The notes under the pieces: generated by a model
What the model was told of the DNA's origin: nothing
Seen by the model: only the letters and a program-made list of their open reading frames with translations
Databases searched by the model: none
Shown: positions 56,598-64,000 of the stretch, piece after piece
How the letters are laid out: each line of letters starts with the position of its first letter
Numbering within the stretch: position 1 is the stretch's first letter
Made by a program: the position numbers and the translations under genes
NCBI RefSeq assembly: GCF_001652915.1
Contig: NZ_BBQI01000005.1
Coordinates: forward strand, 1 to 64,000
DNA from: Cupriavidus sp. D384
GTDB taxonomy: Bacteria; Pseudomonadota; Gammaproteobacteria; Burkholderiales; Burkholderiaceae
Reading direction: 5' to 3'
Length of the DNA stretch: 64,000 nt

Positions 56598-57392
56598 TCA
56601 GCCTTCCTTGGTATCCGAACCGGCCGGCGCGGCCTTGCCACCGCCATCCGGGTCCTGCGGCGACTTCTGCTGGGGCTGCTGCGGCTGGTCCTCGTCATCC
56701 TGTGACGGCGGATTGCCGTCGTGGATCAGGTAATCGCGGCGCTGCAGGTACGAATCGCGCAGGAACGCGTATTTGTCCAGCGCGGCGGCTTCGATCAGGT
56801 TCGTGGCGCCAAGCAGCTGGGCCCGGCCGTCAACCACGCGCACGGTCGACACCGACAGGCTGGCGTACCACGGCGAAATATAGGTGGTCGGGTCCATGAA
56901 ACGATCCACCACCATGCCCGTGCCATCCCGCACGCTGCTCGGCCCGAACAGCGGCAGCACCAGGTACGGCCCCGACGGCACACCCCACACGCCCATGGTC
57001 TGGCCAAAGTCTTCCTTGTACTTCGGCAGACCGGCCGGCGTGGCGATGTCGATCAGGCCGCCCAGGCCCAGCACGCTGTTGATCGCCACGCGCATCGTGT
57101 CTTCCGCGGCCCGCGACGGCTTGCCCTGCAGCAGGTTGTTGGCCGCCGAGTACACATCGCTGACATTCGAGAAGAAGTTGCCCACCGCAGTGCGCACCGG
57201 CGACGGGACGTAGTCCTGGTAGCCCTCGGCCACCGGCTTCAACGCGTATTTGTCGAGATTGTCGTTGAACGTGGAAACGCCACGGTTGAACGGCTCCAGC
57301 GGATCTGCCGGGTTGGCATTGGGCCCGGTGGCGCAGCCGGCCAGGGCCAGCGCGACCAGCGATGCCGCGGTCAGGCGATGAAAGGTACTCAT
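56598..57392 (-). CDS. mlaA: Outer-membrane lipoprotein MlaA (VacJ)
   Basis: A 264-residue lipoprotein with lipobox LALAGC and the conserved DPLEPFNRGVSTFNDNLDKYALKPVAEGY in pieces, then GNFFSNVSDVYSAANNLLQGK and YLVLPLFGPSSVRDG. A poorly conserved Gln/Pro/Lys-rich tail ends the protein. It starts on the stop of mlaD (ATGA). It removes misplaced phospholipid from the outer leaflet. Confidence 0.95.
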   Translation of the reverse strand: MSTFHRLTAASLVALALAGCATGPNANPADPLEPFNRGVSTFNDNLDKYALKPVAEGYQDYVPSPVRTAVGNFFSNVSDVYSAANNLLQGKPSRAAEDTMRVAINSVLGLGGLIDIATPAGLPKYKEDFGQTMGVWGVPSGPYLVLPLFGPSSVRDGTGMVVDRFMDPTTYISPWYASLSVSTVRVVDGRAQLLGATNLIEAAALDKYAFLRDSYLQRRDYLIHDGNPPSQDDEDQPQQPQQKSPQDPDGGGKAAPAGSDTKEG

Positions 57393-58027
57393 TTGCTACC
57401 GCCCATCCCCGGCGCGGCCGGCAGGGCCGCTGCACCCGAGCCGGACGCATTCGACGAAGCAGAGGAGGACGAGGAGGAAGATGCAGCCGGGGCCGGCGCG
57501 CTGCCGCCGCTGCCGCCGCTGCCGCCGCTGCCGCCGCTGTTGCCGCTGTTGCCGCTGTTGCCGCCTGCGCCGGCATCGGCCGCCTTGTTGTACAGGAACT
57601 GGCCGATCAGGTTTTCCAGCACCACGGCGGATTGCGTCATCGTGATCTTGCTGCCCTGCGCCAGCATCTTGTCGTCACCGCCGGCTTCCAGCCCGATGTA
57701 CTGCTCGCCGAGCAGCCCCGAGGTCAGGATCTTGGCCGACGTGTCCCGCGGGAATTCGTAGCGCTTTTCCAGGTTCATCGTCACGGTGGCCTGGTATTGC
57801 TTGTCGTCGAAGTTGATCGACGCCACACGGCCCACCACCACGCCGGCGCTCTTGACCGGCGCACGCGGCTTCAGGCCGCCGATATTGTCGAACTGCGCGG
57901 TGACCGCGTAGGTATCCTGGAACGACAGGCTGCTCATGTTGCCGGCTTTCAGCGCCAGGAACAGCAGTGCGGCGAATCCCACCACCACGAACAACCCCAC
58001 CCAGTAGTCGAGCGAATTTTTCTTCAT
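57389..58027 (-). CDS. mlaD: MCE-domain lipid-binding protein MlaD
   Basis: A 212-residue protein with one N-terminal membrane helix (DYWVGLFVVVGFAALLFLAL) and an MCE domain (FDNIGGLKPRAPVKSAGVVVGRV in pieces, LTSGLLGEQYIGLEAGG). The C-terminal 60 residues are Gly/Ser/Asn/Pro/Ala-rich, encoded by nine-base tandem repeats. It forms the hexameric ring facing the periplasm. MlaD proteins with such tails are known in this family; the tail's role is unclear. Confidence 0.94.
   Translation of the reverse strand: MKKNSLDYWVGLFVVVGFAALLFLALKAGNMSSLSFQDTYAVTAQFDNIGGLKPRAPVKSAGVVVGRVASINFDDKQYQATVTMNLEKRYEFPRDTSAKILTSGLLGEQYIGLEAGGDDKMLAQGSKITMTQSAVVLENLIGQFLYNKAADAGAGGNSGNSGNSGGSGGSGGSGGSAPAPAASSSSSSSASSNASGSGAAALPAAPGMGGSK
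57501..57563. repeat. Nine-base tandem repeats inside mlaD
   Basis: Four copies of CTGCCGCCG are followed by three of CTGTTGCCG, encoding Gly-Gly-Ser and Gly-Asn-Ser type triplets on the minus strand. The length can change in whole codon triplets without frameshift. Confidence 0.9.
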
Positions 58028-58050
58028 GCGAGTCTCTTGTCGAATGCTTG

Positions 58051-58827
58051 TCAGCTGAACATCAGTGCGGTCAGCAGGAAATCCAGGCCGAGCACGGCCA
58101 GCGACGCCATCACCACGGTCCGCGTGGTGGCGCGCGACACCCCCTCGGGCGTCGGGTTGGCCTCGAATCCCTGGTACAGCGCGATGAACGTCACCGCAAT
58201 GCCAAAAATAAAGCTCTTGATCACGCCGTTCAGCACGTCGGCGCGCACGTCCACGCCGCCCTGCATCTGCGACCAGAACGCGCCGGCATCCACGCCGATC
58301 AGCTGCACGCCAACCAGGTAGCCGCCCAGGATACCCACGGCACTGAAGATCGCAGCCAGGATCGGCATGGCGATGACACCGGCCCAGAAGCGCGGCGCGA
58401 TCACCCGCTGCAACGGGTTCACGGCCATCATTTCCATGGCGGTCAGCTGCTCGCCGGCCTTCATCAGCCCGATTTCGGCCGTCAGCGACGTGCCGGCGCG
58501 GCCCGCGAACAGCAGGGCCGACACCACCGGCCCCAGTTCACGCACCAGCGACAGCGCCACCAGCAGGCCCAGTGCCTGCTCGGACCCATAGCGGTTCAGC
58601 GTGTAGTACCCCTGCAGGCCCAGCACGAAGCCGACGAACAGACCCGACACGGCGATGATGACCAGCGACAGGTTGCCGACGAAGAACACCTGATCGGAAA
58701 TCAGCCGGAAACGGCGCAGCAGGGCCGGCGACAGCGCCAGCACGGACAGGAACATGCGCGTGGCGCGGCCCAGGCCGCCCACGAACTGGCGCACCGCGGC
58801 GCCGATGGTAGTGAAGAAGCCGGTCAA
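58051..58827 (-). CDS. mlaE: Phospholipid ABC permease MlaE
   Basis: A 258-residue permease with five transmembrane helices. [32 protein letters not shown] in pieces and [27 protein letters not shown] in pieces are signature MlaE segments. The start is TTG overlapping the mlaF stop (TTGA), an unusual but plausible coupled start; no better upstream ATG is free. Confidence 0.94.
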   Translation of the reverse strand: MTGFFTTIGAAVRQFVGGLGRATRMFLSVLALSPALLRRFRLISDQVFFVGNLSLVIIAVSGLFVGFVLGLQGYYTLNRYGSEQALGLLVALSLVRELGPVVSALLFAGRAGTSLTAEIGLMKAGEQLTAMEMMAVNPLQRVIAPRFWAGVIAMPILAAIFSAVGILGGYLVGVQLIGVDAGAFWSQMQGGVDVRADVLNGVIKSFIFGIAVTFIALYQGFEANPTPEGVSRATTRTVVMASLAVLGLDFLLTALMFS

Positions 58828-59675
58828 CGCGCGCCTCCGGCCAGGAAATCTTCGGCCAACGTGGGGCCGGCGTAGTGGAAAGGCACCGGGCCATCGGCCT
58901 CGGCGTGCACGAACTGGCGCACAAACGGATCGCTCGACGCGCGCAGGTCGTCGGGCGCCCCTTCGGCGGCAATCTTGCCGTTCGCGATGAAATAGACGTA
59001 GTCGGCGATCTGGAAGGTTTCCTGCACGTCGTGCGAGACGATGATGGTGCTGGCGCCCAGCGCGTCGTTGAGGTCGCGGATCAGGTTGGCCGTCAGCCCG
59101 AGCGAGATCGGGTCCAGCCCCGCGAACGGCTCGTCGTACATCAGCAGCGCCGGGTCCAGCGCAATGGCCCGCGCCAGCGCCACGCGCCGCGCCATGCCGC
59201 CCGAGATCTGCGCCGGCATCAGGTCGCGCGCCCCGCGCAGCCCCACCGCGTTGAGCTTCATCAGCACCAGATCGCGAATCATTGATTCGGGCAGGTCCGT
59301 GTGCTCGCGCAGCGGGAATGCGACGTTGTCGAATACCGACAGGTCAGTAAACAGCGCGCCAAACTGGAACAGCATGCCCATCTGCCTGCGCACCGCATAC
59401 AGCGCGGTCTGGTCCATGGCGTCGATATCGGCGCCATTGAACGTCACGCGGCCACGCTGCGGGCGCACCATGCCGCCCACCAGCCGCATCACCGTGGTCT
59501 TGCCACAGCCCGACCCGCCCATGACGGCCACCACTTTCCCGCGCGGAAAACGCATGGAAAGGCCGGAAAGGATGGGCTTGTCGCCAGCCGCGTATGCAAA
59601 ATCGACATCCGCGAGTTCGACGACGTTGGGGCCTGTAAAGGCCTGGCCAGACGGGTTCGGCACGTTAGCGGTCAC
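58824..59675 (-). CDS. mlaF: Phospholipid ABC ATPase MlaF
   Basis: A 283-residue ATPase, first gene of the mla operon. Walker [10 protein letters not shown], signature [14 protein letters not shown], Walker [14 protein letters not shown] and [10 protein letters not shown] are intact. The frame begins with GTG. It powers lipid transport by the MlaFEDB complex. Confidence 0.95.
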   Translation of the reverse strand: MTANVPNPSGQAFTGPNVVELADVDFAYAAGDKPILSGLSMRFPRGKVVAVMGGSGCGKTTVMRLVGGMVRPQRGRVTFNGADIDAMDQTALYAVRRQMGMLFQFGALFTDLSVFDNVAFPLREHTDLPESMIRDLVLMKLNAVGLRGARDLMPAQISGGMARRVALARAIALDPALLMYDEPFAGLDPISLGLTANLIRDLNDALGASTIIVSHDVQETFQIADYVYFIANGKIAAEGAPDDLRASSDPFVRQFVHAEADGPVPFHYAGPTLAEDFLAGGAR

Positions 59676-59825
59676 GATGTCACCGGATTTGAACAGGCGG
59701 CCATTATAAGGGCTACTACCTATCGGTCGCCGTCCTGTGTGGTGATCTCACCATTGCACAGCCGGCAACAATCCGAGACAAAGGTGTGACGCCACCCCGA
59801 CCCTGGCCAGGGCGGCAGCACGCGC

Positions 59826-60914
59826 TCAGGGTTCGGCGCGCGGGCCGGCCTGGCGCAGGATCACCTGCCACTGCACCGATTCCGAGCGGATGGCGGTGGC
59901 AAAGGCGTCGGGCGAGTCGCGCACCGGGGTCAGACCGGCAGCCATCAGCTGGGCCTGCACGCCGCGTTCGTTGGTCACACTGTCCAGCTCCGTAGCCAGT
60001 CGCGCGACGATTGCACGCGGCGTCTTGGCCGGCGCCATCACGCCATACCAGGCCAGCGCGCCGTACCCTTCCATGCCGGTTTCCTGCAGCGTCGGCACCT
60101 GTGGCGACAGCGGCGAGCGCACCGGCCCGGTCACGCCCAGGATTTTGAGTGCCCCCGAGCGCACATGCGTCTGCACCGCGGCCCAGGAACAAAAGCAGGC
60201 GCTGATGCGGCCCGCAAGCATTTCCTGGACGACTGCGCTCTCGCCCTTGGCTACCACCAGCGGGACGCTGGGCGGCATGCCGCGCACGGCGTACTCGGCA
60301 TACAGATGCGATGGGCTGCCCGCCTGGCCATAGCCGTAGCTGTAAGACGCCGGGCTTGACCGCACCGCTGTGACCCATTGCTGGGGCGTGGTCATCGGCA
60401 AATGACCATCGATCACCAGGAACAACGGCGTCGCGGCCACCCGCGCCACGGGGGTGAAGTCGCGCATCACGTCATAGGGGACCGGTTCCAGCCCGGGCTG
60501 GATCAGCATGTTCGCCTGATGGAACAGCAGCGTATGGCCGTCGGAACTGGCCTTGGCGACGAGATCGCCAGCCATGGTGCCTGCTGCGCCGGGGCGATTG
60601 TCCACCTCGACCGGCACGCCAAGCCTCTGGGATAGCCGTTCCGCCACAAGACGCGCCACGGCGTCGGCAACGCCGCCGGCGGGAAACGGCACGATCATGC
60701 GCAGCGGCCGGGCCGGGAACGACACCGGGCGACTCGGCGGCTCCGCGCGAGCGGCAGGCGGAATGCTGGCAAGCTGGGCGACAGCGGGAGGTTGAGCAAG
60801 GGCCGTCGCCGTGCAAAGCGCCACGGCAACCGTACACCCCGACCATCTGGCAGCGAGTATTGGCAACTTCGCTATACCTCGCCAAAGCCGCATGCATTTG
60901 CGTACTTCGGGCAT
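59826..60914 (-). CDS. Tripartite tricarboxylate transporter substrate-binding protein (Bug family)
   Basis: A 362-residue periplasmic binding protein. After a signal-like stretch (VAVALCTATALAQPP), LRMIVPFPAGGVADAVARLVAERL in pieces and VEVDNRPGAAGTMAGDLVAK mark the TctC/Bug family, which is greatly expanded in Cupriavidus and Bordetella. No permease genes are nearby, so it is an orphan receptor. The ATG at 60914 has GGAGGAAA upstream; a TTG one codon earlier is unlikely. The ligand is unknown. Confidence 0.92.
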   Translation of the reverse strand: MPEVRKCMRLWRGIAKLPILAARWSGCTVAVALCTATALAQPPAVAQLASIPPAARAEPPSRPVSFPARPLRMIVPFPAGGVADAVARLVAERLSQRLGVPVEVDNRPGAAGTMAGDLVAKASSDGHTLLFHQANMLIQPGLEPVPYDVMRDFTPVARVAATPLFLVIDGHLPMTTPQQWVTAVRSSPASYSYGYGQAGSPSHLYAEYAVRGMPPSVPLVVAKGESAVVQEMLAGRISACFCSWAAVQTHVRSGALKILGVTGPVRSPLSPQVPTLQETGMEGYGALAWYGVMAPAKTPRAIVARLATELDSVTNERGVQAQLMAAGLTPVRDSPDAFATAIRSESVQWQVILRQAGPRAEP

Positions 60915-61087
60915 CAATTTCCTCCGGGCCGTACCCCACCGCTACGGCACCAAATCGGCTGAAAGGATTTCGAGGCAGTCTCTTCTTATCTAGTTTGAGG
61001 AAATTGTAGGGACATTGCGTGGCAGCGCCCAGACCGCGTAAACGCTCTCCGGGCGGACCCCAATGTGAGCGCCCGTATAATCGGTTG

Positions 61088-61621
61088 ATGCCTGAATTCG
61101 TCCTGCGGCCCATGCACCCCGCCGATCTGCCCGCCGTGCTCGCCATCCAGGCACAGTGCTACGGCGAAGCGCTGGTCGAGTCCGCCGCTGCCCTGCAAAG
61201 CCGGCTTGCACTGTCTCCCGCCACCTGCTGGGTTGCGGCCGTGTCCTCGCCATCGCAAAACGGCCATTCCGATCCCTTGCTGGCCGCCTACCTGTTCACC
61301 CATGCCTGGCCCGAGTCATCGCTGCCACCCTGGAACGGCCAGCTTGTTTGCGACTGGCCCGATACCGAACCGCTGACGTGGTTTATCCACGACATGGCCG
61401 TTGCGCCAATCGGACGCGGCGCGGGACTGGCCTCCCAACTCCACGACGCGGCGCGCGATGTGGCGACGAAGGCCGGGCTGCGGTCGTCACGGCTCATCGC
61501 CGTGCAGTCGGCCGACCGATACTGGCGCAGGCTCGGATATGCACCACTGGCGGCCGGCAGGCATGCGGCCAAGCTGGCGGCCTATGGGGAGGGGGCGGTG
61601 TTGATGGGGTGTCTACTGTAG
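61088..61621 (+). CDS. GNAT-family N-acetyltransferase
   Basis: A 177-residue acetyltransferase. FVLRPMHPADLPAVLAIQAQCYGEAL opens the GNAT fold in pieces, and DMAVAPIGRGAGLASQLHDAA carries the acetyl-CoA motif (Q/RxxGxG/A type). The ATG at 61088 was chosen; the frame to 61019 contains non-conserved sequence. Substrate unknown. It is a single gene, convergent with gltD and divergent from the Bug-type gene. Confidence 0.9.
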   Translation: MPEFVLRPMHPADLPAVLAIQAQCYGEALVESAAALQSRLALSPATCWVAAVSSPSQNGHSDPLLAAYLFTHAWPESSLPPWNGQLVCDWPDTEPLTWFIHDMAVAPIGRGAGLASQLHDAARDVATKAGLRSSRLIAVQSADRYWRRLGYAPLAAGRHAAKLAAYGEGAVLMGCLL

Positions 61622-61651
61622 GTCAGCGCTTTCCGAGCCATCGTCCAAGAC

Positions 61652-61690
61652 AAAAAACCCCCGCAGCCTTCCGGCATGCGGGGGTTTTTT
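61652..61690. terminator. Bidirectional terminator between GNAT gene and gltD
   Basis: AAAAAACCCCCGCA pairs perfectly with TGCGGGGGTTTTTT, with T-runs on both strands. It serves both convergent genes. Confidence 0.92.
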
Positions 61691-61714
61691 CCAGCCAGGG
61701 CCGGAACCGGCAGC

Positions 61715-63178
<1,464 letters not shown>

Positions 63179-63290
63179 GTTGCATCCTTGGTCTTGCTGG
63201 CGCGAGGCGGCCGGGCCGGCCTCGCGTGGGGTCAGTATCTTGTTGGCGCCGCAGCCGTGGCGGCGGCGCCTCTCGTGGTGTGGCTGCCGG

Positions 63291-64000
<710 letters not shown>

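Overview
The window looks like chromosome 1 of a betaproteobacterium in the Burkholderiaceae, most likely Cupriavidus or a close relative of Ralstonia. The basis is the high G+C content and the gene order of the core half: mlaFEDACB, a YadGH-type ABC exporter, ibaG, murA, hisGDCB-marC-hisHAFIE, hinT, tatABC, a porin, an HtrA protease, mscL, petABC, sspAB and tRNA-Thr. I recognised this from memory; no database was searched.

Layout. Positions 1-3100 are flanking chromosome: a zinc-binding-looking small protein with a natural seven-histidine tail, a YgjP-type metallopeptidase, a secreted GH114-like lipoprotein, and an HNH nuclease that may target modified DNA. Positions 3111 to about 32124 are a roughly 29-kb genomic island integrated into the 3' end of tRNA-Thr(TGT). 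It is bounded by a degenerate copy of the tRNA 3' end on the left and the intact tRNA on the right. Six copies of the heptamer TGCCCCC, probably integrase arm sites, lie just inside its two ends, and a P4-type tyrosine integrase sits next to the tRNA.

Inside the island, from left to right: (1) a defence block with a small HTH protein, a complete type I restriction-modification system (hsdR, hsdM, hsdS), and a translationally coupled AAA ATPase plus HNH-like protein resembling the PtuA/PtuB pair of Septu. Convergent to it is a coupled pair of DUF262 proteins of the GmrSD type, only one of which keeps the HNH-like DUF1524 end. (2) A phage- or ICE-like DNA metabolism operon: a 34-residue membrane peptide, a zinc ribbon interrupted by a glycine zipper, DUF932, a YqaJ exonuclease, a recombination-directionality-factor-like protein, a membrane protein and a frameshifted small gene. 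(3) An XRE repressor with a nearby palindrome, divergent from a large lipoprotein and two small secreted cysteine-containing proteins. (4) A satellite-like replication and integration block on the minus strand: an inovirus Gp2-like protein with an HxH motif, a DUF3987 ATPase, an AlpA-type regulator, an unknown protein and the integrase. No conjugation or virion genes are visible, so the island is probably mobilised by a helper or no longer moves by itself.

Positions 32101-64000 are core genome, nearly all on the minus strand. They cover stress and protein quality control (SspA, SspB, HtrA), the cytochrome bc1 complex, Tat export, histidine biosynthesis, peptidoglycan synthesis (MurA), retrograde phospholipid transport (Mla), an orphan tricarboxylate-type binding protein, a GNAT acetyltransferase, and glutamate synthase (gltD and the 3' part of gltB, which runs off the window). 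The best places for a second look are the type I R-M/Septu-like operon, the DUF262 pair, the 34-residue peptide with its glycine-zipper partner, and the integrase arm-site array.
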